Shown: piece after piece, positions 50,031-62,416 of the stretch | How positions within the stretch are numbered: the first letter of the stretch is position 1 | How the letters are laid out: every line of letters starts with the position of its first letter | The notes under the pieces: generated by a model | The model's database searches: none | What the model saw: the letters and a program-made list of their open reading frames with translations, nothing else | Told to the model about the DNA's origin: nothing | Assembly (NCBI GenBank): GCA_018669005.1 | Contig: JABJAL010000072.1 | Span: 1-64,000, forward strand | Length of the DNA: 64,000 nt | Reading direction: 5' to 3' | Source of the DNA: Nitrospinaceae bacterium | GTDB lineage: Bacteria; UBA8248 | Program-made: the position numbers and the translations under genes

Positions 50031-51416
50031 TCAGGGAGAATCCGCTGCACAGCGAAATCCGTATACGGGCCTCCTGCTCCCAGGCAAATCACCCGTTCGG
50101 CTATCGCTGGCAAGGGCCGAGCGGCTATTAACCCAAGAGCCGCCTCGAAGGGCCCTGTACGCCACCCCATTGAGTTTAACAGTTTTCAGATTGCGGCGAT
50201 TTAACCCGTATTTGCTCTCGACCCACTCCCACACATTTCCGGCCAAATCCTCCACGCCATGAAAGCTTGCGCCGCCCGGATGGCGGCCCACCGCCCTCGG
50301 AGCCCCCCTGTCCGGCCTAAGGCCAAACACAGCATGCCGGGACCTAAACTTTTTTCCCCAAGGATAACGCCGTCTTTTTTCTCCCCCCTGGGCTGCAAAT
50401 TCCCATTCATCTTCAGTAGGAAGTCTTTTGCCTGCCCAACCACAGTAGGCCCTGGCTTCATGCCAGGTAACCCCCACTACAGGAAGATGCGGCCCAGAGA
50501 ATCGAGCCCATCTCCAGAAAGGGGGCTCAGGGACTCTCATTTCTTTTACATAAGCCGCATAAAGTGCGTTCGTTACTTCAAGTCGATCCAAGCGAAAAGA
50601 CCCCACCCTCCCCGAGGGCGCTAGCACAAACTTGCCGCCAGGGATCTTTGCCATATCTTGAGACGATGGCTTTTGAGCATACGCCTCTGCTTTTGCGGGC
50701 GGCGGAACTAATTTTTTTCTTTTGGGCTCAGGGGTTTTCTTCTTTTTTTTGGGAGGCACGGCCCTTAGGACCTCCAGTAGGCTATCAGGGACCCTCTCTT
50801 TCTTTTTCGATGGCTTTGGCTTAAGGAATCCAAAGAGCCGATCCGACACATTGTCTTCGCTCGGAAGCTCCGGGGTGGGCAGGCCAGCCAATTTTCTTTT
50901 GTTCAGCTCATCATCGACATTCGAGAGCTCGGGCCATTTTTCCTTGTCGAGGGAGCCGAGCATTTTTTTTGCCTCAAGGGCCCAGCCGTAGCGGTAATAC
51001 AAATACCCAAGCCCGCGGCGCAAACCCGCGTCTTTAGGGTGTCGCTTGTATGCTTTTTGAAACAACAGAAACGCCTTGTCCCATTTTCCCGAGTCATAAT
51101 GAGTCCAGGCAAGTCCTGACATGGGGTGCAGTTCGCCAGGCGCCAGCTTCATGGCGGCTCGAAAATGGCGTTCAGCTATTTTGTAATATTCGTTTCGATA
51201 CGCCCGCTCGCCTTTTTCGCTTTCTAATGCAGCTATCTCTAGGTTGGAGGGGCCGGGAGGGGGCTTGGGAATTTTGGGCTTGGGAGCAGAAACAACAATC
51301 GTGGCGGCCTGGCGGGAGGGTGTGGCTTTTTCTTGACGCTCAGCGCAACCTGCGAGTGCTAACGTCAGCAAAAAACAAAGCTCGATCCTCGAAATTCGGG
51401 CGCTAGACTTCCACAC
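50031..51416 (-). CDS. SUMF1/formylglycine-generating-enzyme-like lipoprotein with TPR
   Basis: 461 residues. A signal peptide with lipobox LAGC (Cys at about 24) anchors it to a membrane. Two or three TPRs (about 60-150) and a Lys/Pro-rich linker (PPKKKKKTPEPKRKK) precede an FGE-sulfatase domain (about 260-460) with ATNALYAAYV-like start, PVVGVTWHEARAYCGWAGKRLPTEDEWEFAA, DLAGNVWEWV and ALRGGSWVN. The domain is best known for formylglycine formation, but in many lipoproteins it only binds ligands; FGE's paired catalytic cysteines are not evident. Function unknown. Confidence 0.88.
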   Translation of the reverse strand: MWKSSARISRIELCFLLTLALAGCAERQEKATPSRQAATIVVSAPKPKIPKPPPGPSNLEIAALESEKGERAYRNEYYKIAERHFRAAMKLAPGELHPMSGLAWTHYDSGKWDKAFLLFQKAYKRHPKDAGLRRGLGYLYYRYGWALEAKKMLGSLDKEKWPELSNVDDELNKRKLAGLPTPELPSEDNVSDRLFGFLKPKPSKKKERVPDSLLEVLRAVPPKKKKKTPEPKRKKLVPPPAKAEAYAQKPSSQDMAKIPGGKFVLAPSGRVGSFRLDRLEVTNALYAAYVKEMRVPEPPFWRWARFSGPHLPVVGVTWHEARAYCGWAGKRLPTEDEWEFAAQGGEKRRRYPWGKKFRSRHAVFGLRPDRGAPRAVGRHPGGASFHGVEDLAGNVWEWVESKYGLNRRNLKTVKLNGVAYRALRGGSWVNSRSALASDSRTGDLPGSRRPVYGFRCAADSP

Positions 51417-51431
51417 ATGCCACTCCGCAAA

Positions 51432-53855
51432 CTAAGCGTTTCCAGCTTCCTCGATCCGGGCAAGGGCCGCCACCTTGTCTGTCCCCTTCACCCCAATCAA
51501 CCGGACTCCCTGCGTGGATCGTCCGATAACGGAAACATCTTTGACGTGGGCACGAATCATCTGCCCGCCAGTGGTGATCAGCATGAACTCGTCCTCCTCG
51601 CTCACCCTGCGAACACCAATTACCTTGCCATTTTTTGAGGTTATCTTGAGATTAATAACACCCTTGCCACCTCGATTGGTAATTCTGTAGTCGTCGATAA
51701 CGCTGCGTTTGCCGAATCCAAGTTCGGTCGCCGTAAGTATTGCATCGCCCGAGGTAACGATTTCCATACCAACAACAACATCGCCCTTGGCGAGATTTAT
51801 GCCCCTGACGCCCCTGGCAGTTCTGCCCATAGGCCGAACAGAGGACTCGAGGAATCGAACCGCTTTTCCAAGCTCGGTTCCAATGAAAATTTCGCGCGTT
51901 CCGTCCGTCTGGCCAACACCTATCAACTCATCGCCCTTATCGAGCCCCAGCGCAATAATTCCGCCTACCCTGGGACGACTGAACGCGGTTAGTTCAGTTT
52001 TTTTGATGGTTCCGTTTTTGGTGGCCATGAAAACATAACGATCCGGCTCAAATTTGCGAACCGGCAAAACAGCCGTTATTTTTTCTCCGGCCGTAAGGTT
52101 AAGGACATTCACCACCGCCTTACCCCGAGCGGCACGACCCGCCTGCGGTATCTCGTGCACCTTGAGCCAATAACACCGGCCAATACTGGAGAAAAACAGA
52201 AGGTAGTCGTGCGTCGACGCCACAAAAAGATGTTCCACAAAATCTTCTTGCTTTGTGTTCATCCCCACGACGCCCTTGCCGCCGCGCCTCTGCGAGCGGT
52301 AAAGACTTATGGCATTTCTTTTAATGTAGCCTGTGTTAGAAACCGTGACCGCCATATCTTCCTCGACGATCATGTCTTCAATGTCGATCTCTCCAGACTG
52401 CTCAACGATCACGGTGCGGCGCTTGTCAGCAAATTTATTCTTAACTTCCTCAACTTCCTCGTGAATAATTTTAGTCTGAAGTTTTTCCTCCACCAGTATA
52501 CGATTAAAATATTTAATCGACTTGATGAGCTCCTTGTACTCTTCCTCGATTTTGTCGCGCTCAAGGCCTGTCAGGCGCTGAAGCCGCATTTCAAGAATGG
52601 CTTGGGCCTGTATCAGCGAGAGCTTAAACTTTTTCACCAGCCCATCGCGCGCAATCTCGGCGGTTTTGCTCGCGCGGATGAGCTTGATCACGGCATCAAT
52701 ATTATCCAAGGCAATCCGGTAGCCCTCTAATATATGGGCCCGGGCCTCTGTTTTGCGTAAATCAAAGCGAGTGCGTCGAAGAAGTATTTCCCTGCGGAAG
52801 CGAAGGAAATGAACCATCATTTCCTTGATGTTCATCACTTTCGGCTGATTGTTTGCCAGGGAGATCATGATAACGCTGAAGGTGATCTGCATTTGAGTGT
52901 GTTTGTAGAGGCGGTTGAGGACGGCCCCGCCCACCGCATCTCGCTTAAGCTCAACAACAATGCGCATACCAGATCGATCACTTTCATCTCGAATGTCTGA
53001 AATTTCTTTTACACGCCCATCGCGCACCAAGTCGGCAATCTTCTCTATCAGCCTCGCCTTGTTCACAGTGTAGGGAATTTCACTAATGATAATCCGCTGG
53101 CGTCCGGTCCTCTCTTCAATTTCAAGGTTGGCTTTTGCGCGCAGCTGAAGGTGGCCGCGACCAGTATTAAAATAATCGTGAATTCCCTGGCGCCCATAAA
53201 TAATTCCGTGCGTAGGAAAATCGGGCCCGGGAATTGCCTTCATCAACTTATCGATGGTGATGTCCTCATCATCAAGGACAAGAAGCAAAGCTTCACAAAT
53301 CTCACCCAAATTGTGCGGGGGAATATTAGTCGCCATACCAACGGCGATGCCTGTCGATCCGTTAAGAAGGAGATTGGGAATCTTTGAGGGAAGAACGGCA
53401 GGCTCTTTGCGCGTATTGTCGTAGTTGTCGACAAAATCCACAGTTTCTTTGTCGATATCAACAAGGAGATTTTCTGCAATTTCTGTCATGCGCGCTTCGG
53501 TGTAGCGCATCGCGGCAGGCGGGTCGCCGTCAACGGAACCAAAGTTGCCCTGGCCATCCACCAAAACGCCGCGCATCGAAAAATCCTGGGCCATTCGAGC
53601 CAGAGCCGGGTAGACCACCGCCTCGCCATGAGGGTGGTAGTTTCCGCTAACATCGCCCGCTATCTTCGCGCATTTACGAAATGCCTTCGTATGATTCAAT
53701 CCAAGATCGTGCAAGGTGGTGAGAATGCGTCGATGAACCGGTTTTAGGCCGTCTCTTACATCCGGCAGCGCGCGTGCGATAATGACGCTCATCGCATAGT
53801 CCATGAAGGACGTGCTCATCTCATCATCAATTCTTACGTCGCTCAAATTATCCAT
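51432..53855 (-). CDS. gyrA: DNA gyrase subunit A
   Basis: 807 residues. The active tyrosine is in AMRYTEARM, and the GyrA-specific box appears as QRRGGKG, which separates it from ParC. N-terminal MSVIIARALPDVRDGLKPVHRRIL is standard. With GyrB it introduces negative supercoils. The ATG at 53855 is used; a longer in-frame start is less likely. GAGGAG is about 12 bases upstream. Confidence 0.98.
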   Translation of the reverse strand: MDNLSDVRIDDEMSTSFMDYAMSVIIARALPDVRDGLKPVHRRILTTLHDLGLNHTKAFRKCAKIAGDVSGNYHPHGEAVVYPALARMAQDFSMRGVLVDGQGNFGSVDGDPPAAMRYTEARMTEIAENLLVDIDKETVDFVDNYDNTRKEPAVLPSKIPNLLLNGSTGIAVGMATNIPPHNLGEICEALLLVLDDEDITIDKLMKAIPGPDFPTHGIIYGRQGIHDYFNTGRGHLQLRAKANLEIEERTGRQRIIISEIPYTVNKARLIEKIADLVRDGRVKEISDIRDESDRSGMRIVVELKRDAVGGAVLNRLYKHTQMQITFSVIMISLANNQPKVMNIKEMMVHFLRFRREILLRRTRFDLRKTEARAHILEGYRIALDNIDAVIKLIRASKTAEIARDGLVKKFKLSLIQAQAILEMRLQRLTGLERDKIEEEYKELIKSIKYFNRILVEEKLQTKIIHEEVEEVKNKFADKRRTVIVEQSGEIDIEDMIVEEDMAVTVSNTGYIKRNAISLYRSQRRGGKGVVGMNTKQEDFVEHLFVASTHDYLLFFSSIGRCYWLKVHEIPQAGRAARGKAVVNVLNLTAGEKITAVLPVRKFEPDRYVFMATKNGTIKKTELTAFSRPRVGGIIALGLDKGDELIGVGQTDGTREIFIGTELGKAVRFLESSVRPMGRTARGVRGINLAKGDVVVGMEIVTSGDAILTATELGFGKRSVIDDYRITNRGGKGVINLKITSKNGKVIGVRRVSEEDEFMLITTGGQMIRAHVKDVSVIGRSTQGVRLIGVKGTDKVAALARIEEAGNA

Positions 53856-54239
53856 ACTTCTGGTTTTCTCCTCGCTTGCGGCAAGCAAATGCAAGCGCTA
53901 TTTCGTTAGACCTGACGTCGGGTCCCAGATTTGATCAGGCGGGCGATCAACTGAATCTTCAATATAGCACAGTTTATTGGCTATAACTTGATAAAACAAT
54001 CATTTGCGCGGAAACAGGGCTTCATTTCACCCCTCTTTTCAAGGGGTTGCCGACGGGGATAAATCGCGCAAAATTTCTTGGTCTAGCCACCCCCATAAAC
54101 ACGCACCCAGAGCCCCTAAAATGTCCCCAGCTAAGCACGAGGCAAAACCCTGGACCACACCCCCACCCCTCGCTGGCCTCGCGCTTCCGTGTGAACGCGT
54201 CCCTGGTGGCAGTGTATGCCTTTTCTTCTCAAGCCAATT
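53856..54239. other. Spacer between gyrB and gyrA
   Basis: About 380 bp without a gene, unusual for an operon. A hairpin (ACCCCT at 54029-54034 with AGGGGT at 54042-54047) lacks a T run. Probably gyrA has its own promoter here; none identified. Confidence 0.45.
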
Positions 54240-56792
<2,553 letters not shown>

Positions 56793-57932
56793 TTATTTTA
56801 CAACCACCCCGTTCTTAATAAAAAAATGTTGGCCTTGGTGTTTTATTTCCTCCGGGCCGGGCTTTTCGGTGGATGTAATAAAAACCTGCGCCTTAATATA
56901 TTTTAAATAATCAATAATTTTCCTTCTTCTTTCCTCGTCCAACTCAGAACTTAGATCATCAAGAAGAATTATTGGCGCCTCACCTTTTTGTTGTTTGTAG
57001 CTTTCGGATGCTCCAACTGCCAACAATATAGTCAATAAACGTTGTTCGCCCTGTGAGGCTGTTTCTTTGGCATTCCTGCTTTTCATCTTAAATTCAAAAT
57101 CATCTAAATGAGGGCCCCATAATGTCCTGCCCCTTAGAATTTCATTTCCCTCTACCGCCTTTAAGTTTTCCTCAAGGAATCCTAGAGCCCGCATCTCTAA
57201 CTCTCCTTGGTCTCCGTCCCCCAACCGATCACTCCAATCCTCTCCTGCGCTTCGGTTGTGTCCGGATCTATAAGTAACTTCAAACTCTTTTTTGGTCTCT
57301 AGTTTTATTTCCAGATCTAATAAAAGCTGGCGGAGGTTTCTTAGATATAAATGTCGGCGGATTATGATTCTGGGAGCGATCCTCAAAAGTCTCTTACCCC
57401 AGACCTTAATCATATCAGAGTCGCCCCTCTGTTTCAAAATTCCATTTCTCTCTATCAACAACCTTCCATACTCCCTTAAGTCGGATAAATGCGCCCTCTC
57501 CTCTGAAGCTATAGCCCTATCGAACACCATTCGCCTTAGCGTAGGGCTTCCCTTTATCAACTGAACGCTCTCGGGGTAAAAAACTACAGCGTGTACTTGA
57601 TCAAGATAGGGGAGTAAATCCAACTCTTTTTTCCCATTAAACTTATAGCTTCTCTCTGACCCACTAATCGCTGCCTCTAAAATAACCTTATTATTCCCCT
57701 CGCCTTTCCTGAATTCTCCCTTGATATACATATCCTGCTCCCCAAAACTTCTCAATTTAACGCGAGCCACCCTACGAAAAGATTGGAGATTAACGAGAAA
57801 AAAAATAGCCTCCAGAAAATTTGTTTTCCCGGCCCCATTTGAGCCGTAAATGTAATTAAAGTGACGATCGGGTTCGATTTGAATGGAGGGGTAGTTTCGA
57901 AAATTATGTAAGGTGATTTTTTCTAAAAACAA
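56793..57932 (-). CDS. recF: DNA replication/repair protein RecF
   Basis: 379 residues. Walker A GSNGAGKTNFLEAIFFL, the ABC signature region ASQGEQRLLTILLA and Walker B ILLDDLSSELDEERR are intact. It loads RecA at gaps. Start is TTG (57932); no ATG is near and GAGGCG is about ten bases upstream. It directly follows dnaA, without dnaN between. Confidence 0.95.
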   Translation of the reverse strand: MFLEKITLHNFRNYPSIQIEPDRHFNYIYGSNGAGKTNFLEAIFFLVNLQSFRRVARVKLRSFGEQDMYIKGEFRKGEGNNKVILEAAISGSERSYKFNGKKELDLLPYLDQVHAVVFYPESVQLIKGSPTLRRMVFDRAIASEERAHLSDLREYGRLLIERNGILKQRGDSDMIKVWGKRLLRIAPRIIIRRHLYLRNLRQLLLDLEIKLETKKEFEVTYRSGHNRSAGEDWSDRLGDGDQGELEMRALGFLEENLKAVEGNEILRGRTLWGPHLDDFEFKMKSRNAKETASQGEQRLLTILLAVGASESYKQQKGEAPIILLDDLSSELDEERRRKIIDYLKYIKAQVFITSTEKPGPEEIKHQGQHFFIKNGVVVK

Positions 57933-57959
57933 GGTTTATATACGCCTCTTCTTTTATCT

Positions 57960-58160
57960 TTACTTATTAATAACTTAATTAGTAGTAGTAGTAGGGGTTG
58001 TGAAAAAGTAGAAATATTATTCAAGTAAAGCAAACTCAACCTGTTATGTTGATTTGTGGTTGTGGGAAGAGTTGGGGAAAAAATAAGATCTTTAACCAAA
58101 AAGTTCATCACTTATAACGCCTTGTGTATAAAGGGGATAAAAATCCACAAAAACCCCACA
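57960..58160. other. AT-rich region with DnaA-box-like sites between dnaA and recF
   Basis: About 200 bp, AT-rich, with TGTGTATAA (58123-58131, one mismatch to TGTGGATAA), AAATCCACA (58141-58149, two mismatches to TTATCCACA), a TAG trinucleotide run (about 57980-57993) and GTGG-rich strings at 58053-58067. It sits where dnaN would be. Candidate part of oriC. Confidence 0.5.
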
Positions 58161-58161
58161 G

Positions 58162-59502
58162 CTATTGCAGAAGTTCCACCTGCTCCCTGAGGCGTTGAAT
58201 GGTGGCGGTAAAGGCGGGATCTTTGTTGATTAAATCTTGAATTTTTCTGGTTGAATGGATGACGGTTGAGTGGTCTTTTCCGCCAAAGCGGCGACCGATC
58301 TCTGTAGTTGAGGCAGGGGTGAGATCGCGACTAAGAAACATGGCCACCTGTCTTGGAAGGGCGAAAGCCTGAGAGCGATTTTTAGATTTAAGATCTGATA
58401 TGCGAACTTGATAATGGTCAGACACCACGCGCTGAATATTATCTATGGTCATAACCCGCGACGGGTCTCGAATAATTTGTTTGAGAAGCTCCTCCGCGAT
58501 AGGGAGGTCAATGTCTGTGCCGTGAAGGGATGCGTGAAACATGAGCTTAATAAGACACCCCTCAAGCTCGCGAATATTTGAGCGAACTTTTTCGGCGACA
58601 AAATGGGCAACCTCCTGGGGGAGATTAAAGTTTTGCTCGGCGGCCTTTTTTTGAAGAATAGCCACTTTTGTTTCGAAATCAGGGGCCCCCACATCAACCA
58701 TCATGCCCCAGACAAATCGGGCCCGAAGCCTTTCTTCCAAGCCAGGCGTGTCTTTCGGCACCCGGTCGCTCGTAACTACGATTTGTTTGCCAGCCTCATA
58801 AAGAGCATTAAATGTAAAGAAAAACTCTTCCTGTGTGCGCTCTTTTCCGGCAATAAACTGGATATCGTCAACCATAAGAGCGTCAATTTTTCGGTACTTA
58901 CTTCTAAACTCGTTCATATGGTTGCGCTGGAGAGAGCCGATAAGCTCGTTAATGAAATTTTCAGCCGACGTGTAATAAATGCGGGCTGTTGGTTGACGAT
59001 CTAAAATGCGGTGCGCCATAGCATGGAGAAGGTGGGTTTTACCTAGACCCACCCCACCATAAATAAAAAGAGGGTTTAGTTTTTCCCCGGGCTCCTCGGA
59101 CACTCTGAGGCTGCACGCGTGAGCAAGTTGATTTGAGCCGCCGATGACGAAAGAGTCGAACGTGTATTTTGGGTTAAGGAATTCTGGTTTTTCGGGAGAG
59201 GGCATAGGTGGCATAGGGGCACTGGGTTCCGGAGCACGGGGCCCGGCGGCGTGCCCCGGCGCGCCATTGAGTGATTCTAGCTGCAAAGACATCCCCTCGC
59301 CGGCCTCCTGGCGCAGCACATCTGTGATAATTCCCCAATACCTTGATCGAATTGTGTCCTCCGAAAATCGATCGGACACCCTAACGACAAGAGTTGTGTC
59401 CGTTTGGGAGGTTTGAAGTGAGGAAGAAAACCAGCGCTCAAAGGTTTGTGGTGATACCTCTTCCTGAATTTTCCCCAAACACGCACTCCATAGATCGTTC
59501 AT
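58162..59502 (-). CDS. dnaA: Chromosomal replication initiator DnaA
   Basis: 446 residues from the ATG at 59502 (GAGG seven bases upstream); a TTG two codons earlier is possible. Domain I (about 1-80), a short linker, the AAA+ domain with Walker A GGVGLGKTHLLHA, VDDIQFIAGKERTQEEFF, and domain IV with DHSTVIHSTRKI that reads DnaA boxes. The start codon lies within a box-like sequence (TTTGTGGAT), so autoregulation is likely. Confidence 0.98.
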   Translation of the reverse strand: MNDLWSACLGKIQEEVSPQTFERWFSSSLQTSQTDTTLVVRVSDRFSEDTIRSRYWGIITDVLRQEAGEGMSLQLESLNGAPGHAAGPRAPEPSAPMPPMPSPEKPEFLNPKYTFDSFVIGGSNQLAHACSLRVSEEPGEKLNPLFIYGGVGLGKTHLLHAMAHRILDRQPTARIYYTSAENFINELIGSLQRNHMNEFRSKYRKIDALMVDDIQFIAGKERTQEEFFFTFNALYEAGKQIVVTSDRVPKDTPGLEERLRARFVWGMMVDVGAPDFETKVAILQKKAAEQNFNLPQEVAHFVAEKVRSNIRELEGCLIKLMFHASLHGTDIDLPIAEELLKQIIRDPSRVMTIDNIQRVVSDHYQVRISDLKSKNRSQAFALPRQVAMFLSRDLTPASTTEIGRRFGGKDHSTVIHSTRKIQDLINKDPAFTATIQRLREQVELLQ

Positions 59503-59948
59503 CCACAAACCTCAAAAAGCCTCAAAAAAGGCGGACTTAACTCAGATTAGGCAGGTATGCTGGGGATATCTAACAACAAAGCTGAGTTGATGGTGGAATA
59601 ATAACCCCATTTAGATGGGATTTCCACATTTTTTTGTGGGTAATTGCAGTTTTCCACCAAACCAACAGGAAATAAGGCATATAAGGCCGCATGTTGTTGA
59701 TAATTCTGGCTTGGTAATATTTTTGCTTAATTTTCGTTTTTTTTTGGAGCACCACCGTTTCCGGGTAGCAGAGAGGAGGCTTTGTGTTTGTAGTTCGGGA
59801 TGAACCCGGAGGCGCAGATCTAGAGTATGGTTAGGAGCCTGTAATTTCTTGACAATGAATACGCACGTGGCTATTGTTTGCTCTGCTTTTTTAGGGAACA
59901 CACCTGGGCTTTTAAATTTGCCCAGAACAATAAATGAGAGGCATTATC
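59503..59948. other. Candidate oriC between dnaA and rpmH
   Basis: About 445 bp between divergent dnaA and rpmH. DnaA-box-like sites are TGTGGGTAA (59635-59643, one mismatch), TGTTGATAA (59695-59703, one mismatch), ATTTCCACA (59620-59628, two mismatches), and TCATCCACA (59499-59507, one mismatch) at the dnaA start. AT-rich tracts lie at 59700-59750. None is a perfect box. Confidence 0.6.
59849..59877 (+). promoter_or_regulatory. Promoter of the rpmH operon
   Basis: TTGACA (59849-59854) and TATTGT (59872-59877) are 17 bases apart. It drives rpmH, rnpA, yidD and yidC away from dnaA. Confidence 0.8.
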
Positions 59949-60083
59949 ATGAAAAGAACGTACCAGCCCAACCGAAACAAGCGGATCAAAACCCACGGCT
60001 TTAGAAGCCGGATGAAGACCACCGGGGGTCGGGCTATTATAAAGCGTCGGCGTACCAAGGGCAGGAAGAAGCTTTCGGTTTAG
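59949..60083 (+). CDS. rpmH: 50S ribosomal protein L34
   Basis: 44 residues, full length: [20 protein letters not shown] ends in [12 protein letters not shown], rich in Lys and Arg. The TAG is at 60081-60083. First gene of the operon downstream of the promoter at 59849. Confidence 0.97.
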   Translation: MKRTYQPNRNKRIKTHGFRSRMKTTGGRAIIKRRRTKGRKKLSV

Positions 60084-60127
60084 GCAATTAATTTGAAGCG
60101 GCTTCCTATCCCCCGAGAGGTGGGGAA

Positions 60128-60460
60128 ATGAGCCAGAAGTTTCGCCCGGAGATGCGAATACGGCGGGGCCCAGATTTTAAGGCAACGTTGCGACGAGGTG
60201 AAAAGCGGCGCACCCGTTATTTTGTCCTCTACTCTCTGCCGGACACGGGCGGGGTGACTCGTATTGGGGTCATCACTTCTCGAAAGGTGGGGAATGCCGT
60301 AGAAAGAAATCGCGCCAGAAGAATCGTACGGGAAATATTTAGACGCAATCGAGACAGCATGCCGGCGGGGTTGGATTGTGTTGTGATTGCAAGCCGCTCG
60401 ATTGTCGGCGCGGAGCATGGGGATATTGAAAAGGCACTCCTTGGCGCCCTTCGATTATAG
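60128..60460 (+). CDS. rnpA: Ribonuclease P protein component
   Basis: 110 residues. The RNA-binding RNR motif [17 protein letters not shown] and [15 protein letters not shown] are diagnostic; [17 protein letters not shown] is the usual start. It helps the RNase P RNA mature tRNA 5' ends. GGTGGGG lies just before the ATG. 44 bp after rpmH. Confidence 0.97.
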   Translation: MSQKFRPEMRIRRGPDFKATLRRGEKRRTRYFVLYSLPDTGGVTRIGVITSRKVGNAVERNRARRIVREIFRRNRDSMPAGLDCVVIASRSIVGAEHGDIEKALLGALRL

Positions 60461-60482
60461 ACGGGTTGAGGGTCTTGTCCTC

Positions 60483-60707
60483 GTGGCCCGAAAAATTTTA
60501 ACATTTTTTGCTACGGCGTTGATTCGCGCCTACCAACTTCTGATCTCCCCAGTGTTGCCTGGAAGTTGCAGATTCAACCCCACATGCTCCCAGTACGCGA
60601 TCGAAGCATATCGTCGCCACTCGCCTCTTAAAGCGACCTGGTTGGCTATTCGAAGAATTGCCCGATGTCACCCTCTCCATCCGGGCGGAGAAGATCCGGT
60701 TCCCTGA
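60483..60707 (+). CDS. yidD: Membrane protein insertion efficiency factor YidD
   Basis: 74 residues from GTG at 60483 ([20 protein letters not shown]). [27 protein letters not shown] and RCHPLHPGG are the family's Cys/Pro signatures. It aids insertion of inner-membrane proteins with YidC. It starts 22 bp after the rnpA stop; an in-frame upstream start inside rnpA is not needed. The tail overlaps no other gene. Confidence 0.94.
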   Translation: MARKILTFFATALIRAYQLLISPVLPGSCRFNPTCSQYAIEAYRRHSPLKATWLAIRRIARCHPLHPGGEDPVP

Positions 60708-60732
60708 GGCTCCGGACGGAGAAATATCTAAC

Positions 60733-62397
60733 ATGGAAAAAAACGCAATACTTGCTGCCGTGCTCTCTTTAGCTGTTCTGGTGGGGTGGGAATTTTTTTA
60801 CGTACGACCACAACAAGAAGAAGCGCTTAAGAAAAAACAAGAGCTAGCCCAAAGGGAAGCTGCAAAAGCGCCTGCCCCTGTTGTGCAAGGCTCGCCGCTT
60901 GCCCCGCCGCCGAAAACACTTAGCACGCAAGCTCTCGCGCCAGCACCTAGCCTCGCACCTGCCCCGGCCGCTAAACCCGCCGTTGCCGCAAAAGAAAAGA
61001 GGGTGCGCGTGGATGTCGGCTCGGCTATTTATGAATTTACCAACATCGGTGCCGGGATGACATCGGCGACCCTCACTAAATACCTGACTGACGACAGGAA
61101 AAAACCGATTGAGTTGATTGTGGGTTCGAGCAAATTGGTTCGGCCGTTATTTTTTGTCGGAGACGAGGCGGCCGGCAGACTTAACGCTGCCCCCTATCAA
61201 GTAGAGGGCGGCGACATTCAACTCACGCCCTCGAAGCCTGAGGGTAAGTTGCGTTTCGTTTATCGCGACACCACCGGTCTTGCCGCCACAAAAACTTTCA
61301 CATTTTACTACGATAGCTATGTCATAGGCGCATCTATTGAGACGGGCCGCCCTGGCACCCCCAAGCCGATGGGCATCATGTGGGGTCCGCGTTTAGGTGG
61401 AGCAGGGGGCAATACTTACGGCGGTGTTGTTGAGGGGCCGATGAGTTTTGTGGACGAGGATTTAATTTACGACGCCCCCGAAAAAGGAAAACCCGCGGCT
61501 CATCCTGCGGGGACCAAGTGGGTGTCGCTTCAGTCGAAGTATTTTATTGCCGCGCTGGTGCCGCGTGGTGGCGAGGGAGGCTCGGAAGTCAGGCTTCTTG
61601 GCGGCGAAGGCGAAAAACAAGAATATGCCGCCGCCGCCCTGCTCCCCAAGAAGAGCAGGTCTCAGGCGACGTTTGATATCTATGTGGGACCCAAGGAAAC
61701 GGGGCTTCTCTCGAAGTTGAACGTTAGCCTTGAGGAGTCTCTCGATTACGGCATGTTCGCCATCATCGCCAAGCCCCTCATGTATGCCCTTCGGCTGTTC
61801 CATGGCCTTACGGGCAACTGGGGCGTGGCGATTATTCTTCTGACTATCCTCATTAAGCTTGTTTTTTTCCCGCTGACCCAGATCAGCATGAGCAACATGC
61901 GCAACATGCAAAAACTTCAGCCTAAAATGACCCAGCTCAAGGAAATCTACAAAGACGACAAAACCAAACTAAACCAAGAAGTCATGGCCCTCTACAAGGA
62001 ACACAAGGTTAATCCGATGATGGGCTGTCTTCCGATGGTTATTCAGATCCCGGTTTTCTTTGGTCTTTATAATTCATTGTTGGTTTCGATCGAATTGCGC
62101 CAGGCGCCGTTCTTTTGGTGGATAACAGACCTTTCTCAGCAGGACCCGTTCCATGTGTTTACAATTCTCATGGGCGCATCCATGTTCCTTCAGCAAAAAA
62201 TGACACCATCCACGGCGGATCCGGCCCAGGCCAAAATGATGATGTTGATGCCGGTTGTTTTCACTGGAATGTTTGTTTATTACCCGGTTCCTGTGGGGCT
62301 GGTTATCTATTGGTTTATGAACAACGCCCTTTCAATACTTCAGCAATATTATGTCAACAGGTCTGTTAAGCCCCCAAAATTGGCCGAAGAAAATTAA
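60733..62397 (+). CDS. yidC: Membrane protein insertase YidC
   Basis: 554 residues from the ATG at 60733 (MEKNAILAAVLSLAVLVGWEFFYV, first helix). A Pro/Ala-rich linker, the periplasmic beta domain (about 100-340), then the conserved five-helix core with NWGVAIILLTILIKLVFFPLTQISMSNMRNMQKLQP, MMGCLPMVIQIPVFFGLYN and the last helices (ending PVPVGLVIYWFMNNALSILQQ). It inserts inner-membrane proteins, alone or with Sec. Confidence 0.97.
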   Translation: MEKNAILAAVLSLAVLVGWEFFYVRPQQEEALKKKQELAQREAAKAPAPVVQGSPLAPPPKTLSTQALAPAPSLAPAPAAKPAVAAKEKRVRVDVGSAIYEFTNIGAGMTSATLTKYLTDDRKKPIELIVGSSKLVRPLFFVGDEAAGRLNAAPYQVEGGDIQLTPSKPEGKLRFVYRDTTGLAATKTFTFYYDSYVIGASIETGRPGTPKPMGIMWGPRLGGAGGNTYGGVVEGPMSFVDEDLIYDAPEKGKPAAHPAGTKWVSLQSKYFIAALVPRGGEGGSEVRLLGGEGEKQEYAAAALLPKKSRSQATFDIYVGPKETGLLSKLNVSLEESLDYGMFAIIAKPLMYALRLFHGLTGNWGVAIILLTILIKLVFFPLTQISMSNMRNMQKLQPKMTQLKEIYKDDKTKLNQEVMALYKEHKVNPMMGCLPMVIQIPVFFGLYNSLLVSIELRQAPFFWWITDLSQQDPFHVFTILMGASMFLQQKMTPSTADPAQAKMMMLMPVVFTGMFVYYPVPVGLVIYWFMNNALSILQQYYVNRSVKPPKLAEEN

Positions 62398-62416
62398 CGC
62401 TCGCAAGCACTGGATA

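Noticed and set aside
54029-54047. Terminator between gyrB and gyrA
   Set aside because: A 6-bp stem with no T run in either direction.
57933-58161. A hidden or split dnaN between dnaA and recF
   Set aside because: Only 229 bp are available and all frames are interrupted; no beta-clamp motif.
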